A stretch of DNA of 64,000 nt from Paenibacillus nasutitermitis (GCF_014641075.1 NZ_BMHP01000001.1:1240001-1304000); one strand, 5' to 3'; positions 9,268 through 19,175 are shown, counted from the stretch's first letter. Translations and numbers: made by a program. Notes: a model not told the origin generated them from the sequence alone.

Positions 9268-11754
9268 TTGATCAGATCGAAAACACGCTGGACTGTCGCA
9301 TCTCTGGATGCCGCTGGCGAGGAGCAGGCTGTGAATCTTGCACGTGAACTGTCACTGTCAGCTTTGGTAGCCAGATTGCTGGTACAAAGAGGGTTTGGTG
9401 AGGTTGACAAGGCGCGGCGGTTTCTGCATGGGGGCGCCGAAGGCCTTTATGATCCCTTTCAGTTGAAAGGCATGAAGGAAGCCGTCATGCGCATCAGGTT
9501 GGCGCAGGAACGCCGAGAGATGATCCGTATCTTCGGTGATTATGATGCGGATGGCGTTTCTTCCACGGCGTTGATGACTTTTTTGTTCCGGCGGATGGGA
9601 TTGATATTTGATTCGTACATACCGCATCGTACTCTGGAAGGGTACGGTCTGAATATTAATGCAATTGATCTTGCCGCTGAAGCCGGCGTTAAACTGATTG
9701 TAACGGTGGATACGGGTGTCAGTGCGGTGGATCAAATCGCTCATGCGAATGAATTGGGAATTGATGTGATTGTTACCGATCATCACGAACCTCCGCATAC
9801 ACTGCCGGATGCTTTGGCATTAATTAATCCCAAACAGGAGGATTGTCCGTATCCATTCAAAGGTTTGGCAGGCGTGGGAGTAGCCTTCAAGCTTGCCCAG
9901 GCGCTGCTCGGCGAACCGCCGCTGGAATGGTGCGATGTAGTCGCGCTTGGCACCATAGCGGACCTGATGCCGCTTACCGATGAGAATCGCGTTCTGGTTC
10001 GACTGGGACTGGAAGAGCTGCGCAAAGGGGACAAGCCTGGATTTCGTGCTCTGGCCGAGGTGACCGGAATAAAACTGGCCCAGATGAATTCGACGGGAAT
10101 TGGATTTGGCATGGCTCCGCGGATTAACGCTGCCGGACGGCTGGATCATGCGAAGCGGGCTTTGGACCTGTTGACGTCATCGGATGATGAAACGGCCGCC
10201 GAATCTGCTTTTATGCTGGACACTTTAAACCGGGAAAGACAGCTTGTCGTAGAGACGATTGTGAAGGAAGCCGAGAAACAATGGTTGGACAAATGCCTTG
10301 CCTGTGCCGAGTCTGGCATCAAAGAGCCTTCTGTGATTGTGCTTGCTGCGGAAGGCTGGAATGTCGGCGTGGTCGGCATTGTCGCTTCTAAAATGATTGA
10401 GAAATGCTACAAGCCTACACTTATCCTCAGTATCGACAAGGAAAGCGGCCAATGCAAGGGATCGGCCAGATCCATCGCCGGGTTCGATCTGCATGCCGCC
10501 TTGACGGAATGCGAAGCGCTGCTGGATCATTATGGAGGTCACCAGGCTGCAGCAGGCATGAGCCTTCATGTGGATCATCTGCAGCAGCTGGAAGCCTCGC
10601 TGGGCCGGTTAGCCGATGAATGGCTTACGGACGATGACTGGATTCCGGGGACAATCATTGATTTGGAATGCAGGTTGAGTGATGCGTCATTAGAAGTATT
10701 GGAACAGCTGGAAAAGCTCGAGCCTTTCGGAAACGGCAATACGTCCCCCAAGCTTCTGCTTCAAGGAGCTGCTCTTGCCGACCGGCGTACCATGGGCAAG
10801 GAAAACAAGCATTTGAAACTATCGCTCAGAGGCGACGGAAAACTGCTTGACGCGGTCGGCTTCGGTTTCGGCTCTCTTTCGGACAAGCTGTCCGATGGAG
10901 CTGATCTTGAGCTGGTAGGCGAGCTGTCGATCAATGAATGGAACGGTCAGCGGCGTGTTCAATTTATGGTGGGGGACCTAAGAGTGCCCCATATTCAACT
11001 CTTTGACCGGCGGGATGCAGCTGGCAGCGATTCGCTGACTTCCCTGCAGAAACTGATCCGCAAGGAAGAAGCGGATACGGTTCTTGTGCTTGTGCCTTCA
11101 CCGGTATGGCTGGATGCTGCGAGGAATTCTGAAACTTTTGCCTTGCTCGAAGAAATCCGTATGGTCACGTATGAAGAAGCGGCGACGGAGGAGCAGACGT
11201 GCACGAAACTGGTTCTTCTCGGGAGGCCGCCGTCCACAGACAAGCTGGCGGCTGTCTTGCGATTCTGTCCAGGCATTGAAGCGTTGTATGCCATGTATGG
11301 AGAGTCTTCTTATCCAGTGGATAAATCCGAGAAACCGCGGGCCGCTTCCAGGCAGGATAACCAAAAGCATACATCCGAGGCGCCATTATCGCGCACGGAC
11401 CGCAAGCATTTTGGCCACTTATATCAGACTCTTCGCCGCGTTTGCCCGATACAGGAGGAAGGCGCTGCCGAACGTCTGGCCGTTATGATGGGCTGGAAGA
11501 AGGAAACGGTATCCTTCATGTTCAGCGTATTTCTGGAGCTGGAGCTGATAGTGGCTAATGGCAATGAGCTGGAGCTGCCGGCTAACCCTGTCAAAAAAGA
11601 ACTCATTCATTCACAAGCCTATCGTGAGGCGCAGCGGCGCGAGGAAACCGAACAGATCTTGTTCGCCGACACTCAAACATTCGCCGGCTGGATCAATCAG
11701 CAGATGGACAAAACACAAACGTTAACTAGCCAAAGAGGAGTGGAGATTTCATGA
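9268..11754 (+). CDS. recJ: Single-stranded-DNA-specific exonuclease RecJ
   Basis: An 828-residue protein, slightly longer than B. subtilis RecJ. The DHH phosphoesterase core shows DYDADG at 91-96, VTVDTG near 145-150, VTDHHE around 169-174 and [10 protein letters not shown] near 228. The DHHA1 half has the [11 protein letters not shown] nucleic-acid motif near 420. A Firmicute-type C-terminal domain of about 280 residues follows. RecJ degrades ssDNA 5'-3' in recombination and mismatch or base repair. TTG is the start, behind AAGGAGGGGG. It overlaps apt by 4 nt (ATGA). Confidence 0.95.
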   Translation: MIRSKTRWTVASLDAAGEEQAVNLARELSLSALVARLLVQRGFGEVDKARRFLHGGAEGLYDPFQLKGMKEAVMRIRLAQERREMIRIFGDYDADGVSSTALMTFLFRRMGLIFDSYIPHRTLEGYGLNINAIDLAAEAGVKLIVTVDTGVSAVDQIAHANELGIDVIVTDHHEPPHTLPDALALINPKQEDCPYPFKGLAGVGVAFKLAQALLGEPPLEWCDVVALGTIADLMPLTDENRVLVRLGLEELRKGDKPGFRALAEVTGIKLAQMNSTGIGFGMAPRINAAGRLDHAKRALDLLTSSDDETAAESAFMLDTLNRERQLVVETIVKEAEKQWLDKCLACAESGIKEPSVIVLAAEGWNVGVVGIVASKMIEKCYKPTLILSIDKESGQCKGSARSIAGFDLHAALTECEALLDHYGGHQAAAGMSLHVDHLQQLEASLGRLADEWLTDDDWIPGTIIDLECRLSDASLEVLEQLEKLEPFGNGNTSPKLLLQGAALADRRTMGKENKHLKLSLRGDGKLLDAVGFGFGSLSDKLSDGADLELVGELSINEWNGQRRVQFMVGDLRVPHIQLFDRRDAAGSDSLTSLQKLIRKEEADTVLVLVPSPVWLDAARNSETFALLEEIRMVTYEEAATEEQTCTKLVLLGRPPSTDKLAAVLRFCPGIEALYAMYGESSYPVDKSEKPRAASRQDNQKHTSEAPLSRTDRKHFGHLYQTLRRVCPIQEEGAAERLAVMMGWKKETVSFMFSVFLELELIVANGNELELPANPVKKELIHSQAYREAQRREETEQILFADTQTFAGWINQQMDKTQTLTSQRGVEIS

Positions 11755-12263
11755 ATTTCAAGGATTATATTCGCATCATCCCGGATTTTCCGCAGCCGGG
11801 GATCCGGTTTAAGGATATTACGACGCTCATTAATAACGGACCTGTCTATCGAGCCGTAATTGATGCGTTGAGGGAAGCTGTCGCCGATAAACAGATTGAT
11901 CTGATTGCCGGGCCCGAAGCGCGCGGGTTTATTGTCGGAGCTCCGCTTGCCATCGCCCTTGGCACCGGTTTTGTGCCCATCCGCAAAAGCGGCAAGCTGC
12001 CGGGCGAAGTGGTGGAAGCCAATTATGACCTGGAGTACGGCAAAGACAAGCTTGCGATTCACAAAGATGCCATCAAGCCAGGCCAGAAAGTGCTCATTGC
12101 CGACGATCTGCTTGCTACAGGCGGAACGATCGCGACGACGATTAATTTGATCAACCAGTTGGGCGGAGAAGTAGTCGGTGCAGCTTTCCTGATTGAGCTT
12201 GGTTATTTGGACGGCCGCAGCAAGCTTGGCGACGTGGATATTTTCTCACTGATTACGTACTGA
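11751..12263 (+). CDS. apt: Adenine phosphoribosyltransferase
   Basis: A 170-residue cytosolic enzyme converting adenine and PRPP to AMP (purine salvage). The PRPP loop reads [13 protein letters not shown] at 114-126, and the N-terminal half has GPEARGF. The length is normal for bacterial Apt. The ATG overlaps the recJ stop and GAGGAGTGGAG precedes it. The recJ-apt-relA order is the same as in B. subtilis. Confidence 0.97.
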   Translation: MNFKDYIRIIPDFPQPGIRFKDITTLINNGPVYRAVIDALREAVADKQIDLIAGPEARGFIVGAPLAIALGTGFVPIRKSGKLPGEVVEANYDLEYGKDKLAIHKDAIKPGQKVLIADDLLATGGTIATTINLINQLGGEVVGAAFLIELGYLDGRSKLGDVDIFSLITY

Positions 12264-12370
12264 TTCTTTCCGGCTGGAAACTTTAACAGAATGTTCAAAA
12301 ATACAGCAAGTCATTCACTAAAAGTTCGGAACGTCAATTTTAGCCACCCCACGCGGGAGGCGGAATATCT

Positions 12371-12408
12371 AAAAAAACACCGGAAACATCCTGTTCTGGT
12401 GTTTTTTT
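12371..12408. terminator. Bidirectional terminator after apt
   Basis: A roughly 15-bp stem with one mismatch, A-rich on its left flank and T-rich on its right. Seven T follow on the plus strand. Confidence 0.85.
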
Positions 12409-12641
12409 AAAATTTCAGAAAGTATTTTGGCCTATTCTTTTCTGATATTTCAATGGGAAGAAACTTATTGCGCCACTAAAGACGGTGTCAGCCGTTTCTT
12501 CTTGGTAGTGGGTTTATCGTAGCGGCCACTGACCTGCTGTAAAGTCACTTGTCAAAAACCTGTAACCAAGCCGCCATAGTTGACGCTGGGCCCTGACAGG
12601 GGGCATAATGAAGGGAAATAGAAATCGGGAAGGGACGTTTC
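12409..12641 (+). promoter_or_regulatory. apt-relA spacer with the relA promoter
   Basis: TTGACG at 12580-12585 and CATAAT at 12604-12609, spacer 18 nt, give a start near 12616 and a short leader. Nothing else recognisable was found between the terminator and this promoter. Confidence 0.6.
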
Positions 12642-14825
12642 ATGGGCATCGAGCAGTTACTCAAACAAGCTTCCACCTATATGAAGGAACAGGATTTGCA
12701 AAAAATTCAGGAAGCTTATGATTTTGCAGATCAGGCCCATCACGGCCAAGTTCGTAAATCAGGAGAGCCCTATATCCTGCATCCTGTTGCTGTCGCGGAG
12801 ATTCTCGTCCATATGCAGATGGATGTATTGTCGATTATCGCGGCTCTTCTTCATGATGTGGTCGAGGATACGACCGTTCCGTTGGAAGAGGTCCGTTCCC
12901 GGTTCGGGGAACCATGCGCTGCGGTTGTGGACGGACTGACCAAGCTGGAAAAAATCCAGTTCCGCTCCAAGGAAGAACAGCAGAACGAAAATTATCGTAA
13001 AATGTTTGTCGCGATGGCACAGGACATTCGCGTCATTTTGATCAAGCTGGCCGACAGGCTTCATAATATGCGCACGCTCAAATACCAGTCGGAGGAAGCG
13101 CAGCGACGGATTGCCTATGAGACGCTGGAGATTTTTTGTCCCATTGCAAACCGACTCGGTATTTCTGCGATCAAGTGGGAAATGGAAGATATCGCCTTGC
13201 GTTATCTGAACCCGCAGCAGTATTACCGGATCGCCAACCTGATGAAGAAGAAACGGACGGAACGGGAGCAGTACATCTCCGATGTCATCGGACGGATTAC
13301 CGAGAAGCTGGAAGAGATGAATATCGAAGGCGATATTTCCGGCAGGCCGAAACATATCTATAGCATCTACAAAAAAATGACGACCCGGAGCAAGCAGTTT
13401 AATGAAATTTACGATTTGCTCGCCATCCGGATCATTGTGGACAATATTAAGGATTGTTACGCTACACTTGGCATCATTCACACGCTTTGGAAGCCGATGC
13501 CTGGCAGATTCAAGGATTACATCGCGATGCCCAAAGCGAATATGTATCAATCGCTCCATACAACGGTGATCGGACCGACAGGCGAACCTACAGAGGTGCA
13601 GATCCGGACTTGGGACATGCACCGGACATCCGAATACGGTATTGCCGCCCACTGGGCGTACAAAGAAGGCGCCGTCGTGCCGGGCGGTTATTTCGAGGAT
13701 AAAATGACTCTCTTCCGCGAAATTATCGAACTTCAGCATGAAGCCAGCGATGCCTCCGAATTTGTGGAATCGCTCAAAATGGATTTCTTCTCGGATTTGG
13801 TTTTTGTATTTACGCCCAAAGGGGAAGTATTCGAGCTGCCTGCCGGTGCGGTCCCGCTGGATTTTGCCTATCGGGTTCATACGGAAGTTGGCAACCGTAC
13901 CATAGGCGCCAAGGTAAATGGCCGTATCGTGCCGCTGGATTACAAGCTCAAGACAGGCGATATTGTTGAGATTCTTACCTCCAAGCACTCTTACGGCCCC
14001 AGTCAGGATTGGATTAAAATCGCCCAGTCCTCCCATGCGAGGAGCAAAATCAAACAGTGGTTCAAGAAAGAGCGCCGCGAAGAGAATGTGGAGAAAGGCC
14101 GCGACATGCTCGAGCGTGAGCTGAAGCGTCTGGGACTTGAGCCTTCGGCATGGCTCAGTGATGCGCAGCTGCTGGAGGCTGCAGGCAAATTCACGTTCAA
14201 TGATATCGATGATATGTTGTCTGCGATCGGCTTTGGCGGCATCACCGCTGCTCAGATTTGTACCAAGCTGACGGAAAAGATGCGCAGGGAAGCCGAGGAA
14301 GCCAACCAGATCGAGCTGACCAATGAGAAGAAGGAAGTCAAGACTGCTCCTACTACGCGCAAGACGCGTCCCACTCACGGAGTCACCGTCAAAGGCCTTG
14401 ATAATCTGCTTGTTCGTTTTGCACGCTGCTGCAATCCGATTCCCGGCGATGAGATTATTGGCTATATTACAAGGGGACGGGGCGTCTCGGTTCACCGGTC
14501 CGATTGCCAGAATATTCCCCTTGGGGAAGGCGGCGAAGAGGCGGGCCGGGTTATTGAAGTAGAGTGGGAGCAATCCATTGAAGCCAACTACAGCGTAGAT
14601 ATCGAAATAACCGGTCATGACCGCCGCGGATTGCTAAATGAAGTGCTGCAGGCCGTTTCGGAAAGCAAGACCAACATCTCCGCCGTATCCGGACGTTCGG
14701 ACAAAAACAAACTGGCCATGATTCATATGACCATCCTGATCCGTAATCTTGAGCATCTGCAGTCCGTTGTGGAGAAAATCAAGCGAGTCAAGGATGTTTA
14801 TTCGGTTCAACGGATCATGCAATAG
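12642..14825 (+). CDS. relA: Bifunctional (p)ppGpp synthetase/hydrolase (RSH)
   Basis: A 727-residue cytosolic enzyme making and degrading (p)ppGpp in the stringent response. The N-terminal HD hydrolase domain is intact, with [10 protein letters not shown] at 68-77, implying real hydrolase activity. The synthetase domain contains [19 protein letters not shown] near 290-308. A TGS domain ([26 protein letters not shown]) starts near 390. A zinc-finger-like CCNPIPGD segment and a C-terminal ACT domain follow. Its own promoter lies just upstream and GGGAAGGGA precedes the ATG. dtd follows 23 nt downstream, a conserved pairing. Confidence 0.97.
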   Translation: MGIEQLLKQASTYMKEQDLQKIQEAYDFADQAHHGQVRKSGEPYILHPVAVAEILVHMQMDVLSIIAALLHDVVEDTTVPLEEVRSRFGEPCAAVVDGLTKLEKIQFRSKEEQQNENYRKMFVAMAQDIRVILIKLADRLHNMRTLKYQSEEAQRRIAYETLEIFCPIANRLGISAIKWEMEDIALRYLNPQQYYRIANLMKKKRTEREQYISDVIGRITEKLEEMNIEGDISGRPKHIYSIYKKMTTRSKQFNEIYDLLAIRIIVDNIKDCYATLGIIHTLWKPMPGRFKDYIAMPKANMYQSLHTTVIGPTGEPTEVQIRTWDMHRTSEYGIAAHWAYKEGAVVPGGYFEDKMTLFREIIELQHEASDASEFVESLKMDFFSDLVFVFTPKGEVFELPAGAVPLDFAYRVHTEVGNRTIGAKVNGRIVPLDYKLKTGDIVEILTSKHSYGPSQDWIKIAQSSHARSKIKQWFKKERREENVEKGRDMLERELKRLGLEPSAWLSDAQLLEAAGKFTFNDIDDMLSAIGFGGITAAQICTKLTEKMRREAEEANQIELTNEKKEVKTAPTTRKTRPTHGVTVKGLDNLLVRFARCCNPIPGDEIIGYITRGRGVSVHRSDCQNIPLGEGGEEAGRVIEVEWEQSIEANYSVDIEITGHDRRGLLNEVLQAVSESKTNISAVSGRSDKNKLAMIHMTILIRNLEHLQSVVEKIKRVKDVYSVQRIMQ

Positions 14826-14848
14826 ACGAAAAAGAAGGGTTTAGACTT

Positions 14849-15298
14849 ATGAGAGTAGTTGTGCAGCGAAGCAAACAGGCATCCGTAGCCGTCGATGGCG
14901 AAACTGTCGGTTCCATTGACAAAGGTCTGGTTCTGCTAGTGGGTCTTACACACGAGGATACCCAAGAGGATACCCGCTGGATGGCGGATAAAATTGCAAA
15001 TTTGCGTATATTCGAGGACAACAGCGAGAAAATGAATTTATCGGTGCTTGACACCGGTGGGGACATTCTGTCCATCTCCCAATTCACCTTGTACGGTGAC
15101 TGCCGGAAAGGCAGACGACCCAACTTTATGTCAGCCGCCAAACCGGACCAGGCGCAAATGCTCTACGAGCTGTTCAATGACGCGCTGAAGAACGCAGGAC
15201 TTCAAGTGGAAACGGGACGCTTCGGAGCGATGATGGAAGTATCCCTGGTCAATTGGGGGCCTGTTACCCTTATTCTTGACAGCAGGCAGAAGGAATAA
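14849..15298 (+). CDS. dtd: D-aminoacyl-tRNA deacylase
   Basis: A 149-residue protein that removes D-amino acids, and glycine mischarged on tRNA-Ala, from tRNAs. The [17 protein letters not shown] motif is near 78-94 and the cross-subunit Gly-Pro motif appears in NWGPVT near 135-140. The residue before GP is Trp, where Asp or Gly is more usual; the Gly-Pro pair itself is intact. It is the last gene before the repeat-bounded insertion and is co-oriented with relA. Confidence 0.95.
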   Translation: MRVVVQRSKQASVAVDGETVGSIDKGLVLLVGLTHEDTQEDTRWMADKIANLRIFEDNSEKMNLSVLDTGGDILSISQFTLYGDCRKGRRPNFMSAAKPDQAQMLYELFNDALKNAGLQVETGRFGAMMEVSLVNWGPVTLILDSRQKE

Positions 15299-15433
15299 AG
15301 GCTGTGAGAGACAAATGGTTCCAATTCTGCAGGATGGGGCTTAAATTTGCAGCGCGTGGGCAACACTAGAAACCATATTGAGCAGGTCCCGACTTCCTGC
15401 GATACACTTCATGGTGAAAGGGGTTTATCCACA

Positions 15434-15607
15434 ATGCACCAGTCCCGAAAGGAACAGGGAATCGAGCGGACCTCAAGGAGTCTGCTTCATCCCGACAGGC
15501 GGGAAGCCTTGATTTTCTCCGAGCTTGAAGCGGATACCGAAACCGCCGCGGAATGGATGAGCGGTGCACCGGTTCGCCGCCGCTCCCCGGGTGAGCACGG
15601 GCGTTAA
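15434..15607 (+). CDS. Possible 57-residue small protein, unrecognised
   Basis: An open frame with GAAAGGGG about 10 nt before the ATG. The product is charged and hydrophilic, with an Arg/Lys-rich N-terminus, an acidic ELEADTETAAEW centre and an Arg-rich end, and has no membrane segment. No family was recognised. The surrounding 300 nt is GC-rich and lies between dtd and a repeat element, so it may be non-coding or a gene remnant. Confidence 0.25.
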   Translation: MHQSRKEQGIERTSRSLLHPDRREALIFSELEADTETAAEWMSGAPVRRRSPGEHGR

Positions 15608-15866
15608 AGAGGCGAAAAAGAGAACCATAAGCTTAGCTAAAGGTCAGTCCCTGTAAGCGATTTGGGCTCTTTTTTCGTTTCCATCCCATTCGCGAACCTT
15701 TATCTGCACGATGAAATGAAGGAAACGCTTTTATTTTTGTAATGAAACTGTAACTTGTTTTCAATGTTCCCATAACATGCTCCGCCTATAATAAAAGTCG
15801 ACCCCCTTTTTTGAATATATTATTGATGGACCTACAACTCGTTTGTAGGTTTTTTTCTGTCCATTT
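15608..15866 (+). other. Gene-free spacer with orphan -10 and terminator
   Basis: AT-rich spacer. An exact TATAAT lies at 15787-15792 without a clear -35. About 40 nt later comes a terminator (stem 15830-15837 with 15843-15850, then seven T). A weak stem AAAAAGAG/CTCTTTTT lies near 15624-15672. No gene lies between the -10 and the terminator. Confidence 0.4.
15830..15856 (+). terminator. Rho-independent terminator left of the repeat element
   Basis: An 8-bp perfect stem ACCTACAA/TTGTAGGT with a 5-nt loop and T7. It sits 11 bp outside the repeat-bounded element. Confidence 0.75.
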
Positions 15867-15889
15867 TAAGGCCCTCCCTAAATTGTAGA

Positions 15890-15964
15890 GCCCTCCCTAA
15901 ATCCCTCCCGAGGAGGGACCCCAAGGGTCTCCGACCCTCTGGACACCCGGAATGGTATAACGTT
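15890..15964. repeat. Left 75-bp outer inverted repeat
   Basis: Reverse complement of 19051-19125 with one mismatch near its inner end. It begins with GCCCTCCCTAAAT and ends with ATAACGTT. A partial extra copy of the first 17 bases lies outside it at 15867-15883. It is itself rich in small palindromes. Confidence 0.9.
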
Positions 15965-16432
15965 AGGCGCTCCAGAGAATCGGTTGTGTGTCACTTGCCT
16001 GCTAAGATCGTTTTTCGTCCCTTACGGGACACACTACACTATTGCGCTCCCGAGTCGCCCGTGGACTCCGTCCCAGAATAACGTTGGAGATACAGAGAGC
16101 GCTTGTAAAGGACAGTGGCGTTGGGATCGTTTTTCGTCCCTTACGGGACCCACTTCACCGTAGCGCTCCCGAGTCTCCCGTGGACTTCGTCCCAGAATAA
16201 CGTTGGAGTTACAGAGAGTCTCCTGAAGGACAGCAGCGTTGGGATCGTTTTTCGTCCCTTACGGGACCCACTTCACTGTCGCGCTCCCGAGTCGCCTGTG
16301 GACTTCGTCCCAGAATAACGTTGGAGTTACAGAGAGCGCTTGTAAAGAACAGTGGCGTTGGGATCGTTTTTCGTCCCCTCCGGGACCCACTTCACTATTT
16401 GCGCTCCCGAGTCGCCCTTGGACTTCGTCCAC
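15965..16432. repeat. Four-copy tandem array, 119-bp period
   Basis: The landmark GATCGTTTTTCGTCCC recurs at 16006, 16125, 16243 and 16362, giving periods of 119, 118 and 119. Each unit holds a small palindrome (GTCCC/GGGAC), a CACTTCAC core, GCGCTCCCGAGTC and GACTTCGTCC. Copies differ at scattered positions, as expected of diverging repeats. Frames across the array (16115-16509) translate to near-identical peptides and are not genes. Confidence 0.9.
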
Positions 16433-17221
16433 TTAGGACGGGATTGACATATCAAAGTGCTGCTTCAACAGCGCGGGGAATGAACTTTTTTCAATATTTA
16501 TTTTTGTGACGGTACCATGCTGCCATTGGGTTAAGGAACTGTCCGTCAACGTTATACTGCCGGCGTTTGTAAGTTTTGTCACTAAAGGTTTTTTATTAAA
16601 GGTAGACTCCGGGTGCTCCGAAATAATCTGTTTGATCGTACTACCCTCCGATATTTCAGTTGTTGTCTGCGCGGAATCGAATGCATAACCGAGTTTCCAA
16701 TCCGTATCTTTATGTTTTAAGATCATCTCAAGGGTATAATCGCCATGCTCGTTGTTTATTTTTTTGACCCTGAATTGACCGTTTGCCGAAGATGTGACTT
16801 CCCCTGTTAGCGGTACAGGTCTGAGCGGCAGGTTCCCTCCAAATCCTGTATCGATTAGATATATTTGATCCTCATGCGTGAGAAGAATGGTGAAATGCGT
16901 TCTTCCGGTACCTGAATACTGCTGGGCCTCCTGGTTAAAAACAATTCCGCACGTTAGAACCGCGTTAAATCCATTTTCGATCAGGAAGAGGCACAATAAC
17001 GGATTAAGTTCGTAACAGAGACCGCCTTCGTGGTTGATCAATATTTTTTCCATCAAATAATTTTTGGAAATAGCGTCCGTATTGTTTTTCAAGATGCGCA
17101 AATTTTCAAATGGAACAGTCTTTGCCATGTTTTCAAGAACATGATCCAGGTTTTCGAAGGTGATTTTTTCGCTAGCTGAAATACCGATTCTTTGACGAAA
17201 TAAAACATTGAACTCACTCAT
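16433..17221 (-). CDS. Arylamine N-acetyltransferase
   Basis: A 262-residue cytosolic enzyme of the NAT family, transferring acetyl groups from acetyl-CoA to arylamines or hydroxylamines. The catalytic triad is visible: Cys in EGGLCYELN near residue 69, His in GRTHFTIL near 109, and Asp in LIDTGFGGN near 124. The family usually reads RGGxCxExN, so the first motif is slightly atypical. GGAGGAATAATTA precedes the ATG. The stop codon lies directly against the left repeat array. It is divergent from a MocR regulator with a shared control region. The natural substrate is unknown. Confidence 0.9.
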   Translation of the reverse strand: MSEFNVLFRQRIGISASEKITFENLDHVLENMAKTVPFENLRILKNNTDAISKNYLMEKILINHEGGLCYELNPLLCLFLIENGFNAVLTCGIVFNQEAQQYSGTGRTHFTILLTHEDQIYLIDTGFGGNLPLRPVPLTGEVTSSANGQFRVKKINNEHGDYTLEMILKHKDTDWKLGYAFDSAQTTTEISEGSTIKQIISEHPESTFNKKPLVTKLTNAGSITLTDSSLTQWQHGTVTKINIEKSSFPALLKQHFDMSIPS

Positions 17222-17434
17222 TAATTATTCCTCCATTCATCCCGGATGATCGTCACGATCGGAAAACACTCGTCCTTCTTCTCGTATGCAAGCCGCGTCG
17301 TGCTGGCGAACAACAATCCTTTATTACAAGGATAAGTCCGAATCCCTTCTTCTACAATGACACAATATCGAAACTGTATCGATACAGTTGGCCTTTGTCC
17401 GGTATAATAAGTCAGAGGGGTGGAGGAAAGAAGC
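17222..17434. promoter_or_regulatory. Divergent NAT/MocR control region with an 18-bp palindrome
   Basis: AACTGTATCGATACAGTT at 17372-17389 is a perfect palindrome. It covers the -35 region of a plus-strand promoter whose -10 is TATAAT at 17403-17408 and which has no consensus -35. On the minus strand it lies next to a TATTGT -10-like hexamer facing the NAT gene. The placement fits a MocR autoregulatory operator controlling both genes. Confidence 0.6.
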
Positions 17435-18796
17435 ATGAAAAAATATCTGGATATTGTAAATGCGATAGAGCAGAACATCAGGGAAGGTACCTATCGTCCG
17501 GGACAAAAGCTGCCTTCCATTCGCAGTGCATCCAAGGAGTATAAGTGCAGCACCAGTACGGTTGTGCATGCTTATGCAGAATTGGGGAAGCGGCACGTCA
17601 TTTATTCCATTTCGCAAAGCGGTTATTATGTCGTTGAAAAACCGGAGGATCAGGAAGGAGATGAAATACAGACCATCATTGATTTCGCTTCCGTGCTCCC
17701 GGATGTGAATGTGTTTCCGTATTTGGATTTTCAACGCTGTCTGAACAAGGCGATTGATTTATATAAGCATCAATTATTCACTTATGGTGATTCGAAGGGA
17801 CTGGAGAGTCTTCGGCATACGCTTTCCTCCCATTTGGCACGGGATCAGGTATTTGCCAAGACGGAACAGATCATGGTTACTTCAGGTGCACAGCAGGCAT
17901 TGGAAATTTTGGCGAAAATGTCGTTCCCAAATGGGAACTCGGCTGTTCTGGTGGAGCAGCCGGGCTATGATATTTATTTGCGGTATCTAGAGGCAGAGGG
18001 CATCCCGGTCAGTAGAATAACCCGTACTTCAGCGGGTATTGATCTAGATGATTTGGAGTTGAAGTTCAAGCAAGGCGGAATTAAGTTCTTTTATACAATG
18101 CCAAGATATCACAACCCGCTGGGCACATCGTACAGCGCAAATGAGAGGAAAGCGATATCCAGGCTGGCCAGCAAATACGATGTGTACGTAGTGGAGGATG
18201 ATTATATGGCCGACTTGGGTGAAGAACGGGGATGGGATCCTATTTTTTCCCACAACAGAACGGCACACATCATCTATGTCAAAAGCTTCTCAAAGGTCAT
18301 TTTTCCGGGTCTGCGGCTTGGTGCTGCGGTATTGCCGGAACATCTTGCGGAGAAGTTCCACTCTTTCAAAGCATACGGGGACACCTCGCTTCTGTCGCAG
18401 GCTGCTTTGGAGGTCTACATTAAGAATGGCATGTACGAACGGCACAAACGCATCATTGCGCCTCAATACGCAGCGAGGATTCGTGCCTTGAATGAAGCGG
18501 TCGAACAATACAATCATGCTGGATTGCTGCAAACATCGGATGTACGCTCAGGGATTTATGTACAGTTCAAGCTGCCGCAAACGGTTAACCTGGACCGGCT
18601 CATAAAAAGTCTGGAGAGCAGGAAGATCAGGGTGGTCTCGGGGAAAGGATTTTATTTAACGGACAATCCGGATCGGGAAAAATTTTTGCGGATCAGTATC
18701 TCCCGTGTCCATCCTGAACAAATCGAGGAAGGAATCAAGACGATCATCGAAGAAACGGAGCGGTTCTCCAAAGGATATCATGTAACCCCGTCCTAA
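17435..18796 (+). CDS. MocR/GabR-type transcription factor (GntR-HTH plus aminotransferase fold)
   Basis: A 453-residue protein. Residues 1-70 form a GntR winged helix (LPSIRSASKEYKCSTSTVVHAYAEL is split across helices 2-3). From about residue 85 there is a class I/II aminotransferase domain, with the PLP lysine in YVKSFSKVIFPGLRLG near 284 and the NPxG-like motif as YHNPLGTSYS. MocR proteins sense PLP or amino-acid adducts and usually act on the adjacent divergent gene, here NAT. The ATG at 17435 has GGAGG upstream; a GTG at 17420 would leave no ribosome site. Confidence 0.9.
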   Translation: MKKYLDIVNAIEQNIREGTYRPGQKLPSIRSASKEYKCSTSTVVHAYAELGKRHVIYSISQSGYYVVEKPEDQEGDEIQTIIDFASVLPDVNVFPYLDFQRCLNKAIDLYKHQLFTYGDSKGLESLRHTLSSHLARDQVFAKTEQIMVTSGAQQALEILAKMSFPNGNSAVLVEQPGYDIYLRYLEAEGIPVSRITRTSAGIDLDDLELKFKQGGIKFFYTMPRYHNPLGTSYSANERKAISRLASKYDVYVVEDDYMADLGEERGWDPIFSHNRTAHIIYVKSFSKVIFPGLRLGAAVLPEHLAEKFHSFKAYGDTSLLSQAALEVYIKNGMYERHKRIIAPQYAARIRALNEAVEQYNHAGLLQTSDVRSGIYVQFKLPQTVNLDRLIKSLESRKIRVVSGKGFYLTDNPDREKFLRISISRVHPEQIEEGIKTIIEETERFSKGYHVTPS

Positions 18797-18821
18797 TATC
18801 CCAGATCCACTAACATTATGC

Positions 18822-19050
18822 TGGGACGAAGTCCACAGGCGACTCGGGAGCACAACAGTAAAGTGGGTCCCGCAAGGGACGAAAAACGATCATTGCAGGC
18901 TAATTCTCACACGCGCACTCTGTCCCGCCGACGTTATTCTAGGACGAAGTCCACAGGGCGACTCGGGAGCACAATAGGTGAAGTGGGTCCCGCAAGGGGC
19001 GAAAAACGATCATTGCAGGCAGTATCTGAGGGGCGATTCTGTGTAACTCC
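18822..19050. repeat. Two-copy repeat array, inverted relative to the left array
   Basis: GAAAAACGATC, the complement of the left-array landmark, occurs at 18881 and 19001 (period 120). The units carry GACGAAGTCCACAG and ACTCGGGAGCACAA, complementary to the left units. It starts about 25 bp after the MocR stop. Confidence 0.9.
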
Positions 19051-19125
19051 AACGTTATTCCATTCCGGGTGTCCAGAGGGTCGGAGACCCTTGGGGTCCC
19101 TCCTCGGGAGGGATTTAGGGAGGGC
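19051..19125. repeat. Right 75-bp outer inverted repeat
   Basis: The reverse complement of 15890-15964 (74 of 75 positions). It ends 15 bp before the -35 hexamer of the hisS promoter. Confidence 0.9.
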
Positions 19126-19140
19126 CTTAGGCATTCCCCC

Positions 19141-19169
19141 TTGACAGCCCCCATTCCCACCGCTACAAT
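19141..19169 (+). promoter_or_regulatory. Sigma-A promoter of hisS-aspS
   Basis: TTGACA at 19141-19146 and TACAAT at 19164-19169 with an ideal 17-nt spacer. Transcription would start near 19176, leading into the T-box leader. Confidence 0.85.
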
Positions 19170-19175
19170 GATTGT

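Larger units (their letters stand above)
15867..19132. mobile_element. Composite repeat-bounded element carrying a NAT-MocR cargo
   Basis: The outer arms are 75-bp inverted repeats (15890-15964 and 19051-19125) with a single mismatch. Inside them are repeat arrays in opposite orientation, and in the centre two divergent genes packed to within about 30 bp of the arrays. The element interrupts a gene order otherwise conserved with B. subtilis, between a terminator and the hisS promoter. No transposase, integrase or clear target duplication is visible, so movement would need help from elsewhere or recombination between repeats. Confidence 0.55.

Noticed and set aside
12759..14618. A 619-codon open frame antisense to relA
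   Set aside because: The sense frame is a complete, motif-verified RSH protein; the antisense frame is a codon-usage shadow.
15965..16432. CRISPR array
   Set aside because: The units are contiguous 119-bp repeats without unique spacers, and no cas genes are near.
16115..16509. Three overlapping frames giving near-identical 62-67-residue peptides
   Set aside because: They are translations of the 119-bp tandem repeat, without ribosome sites, and differ only as the repeat copies differ.
15867..19132. Classical insertion sequence or transposon
   Set aside because: No transposase, integrase or target-site duplication could be recognised despite clear inverted repeats.
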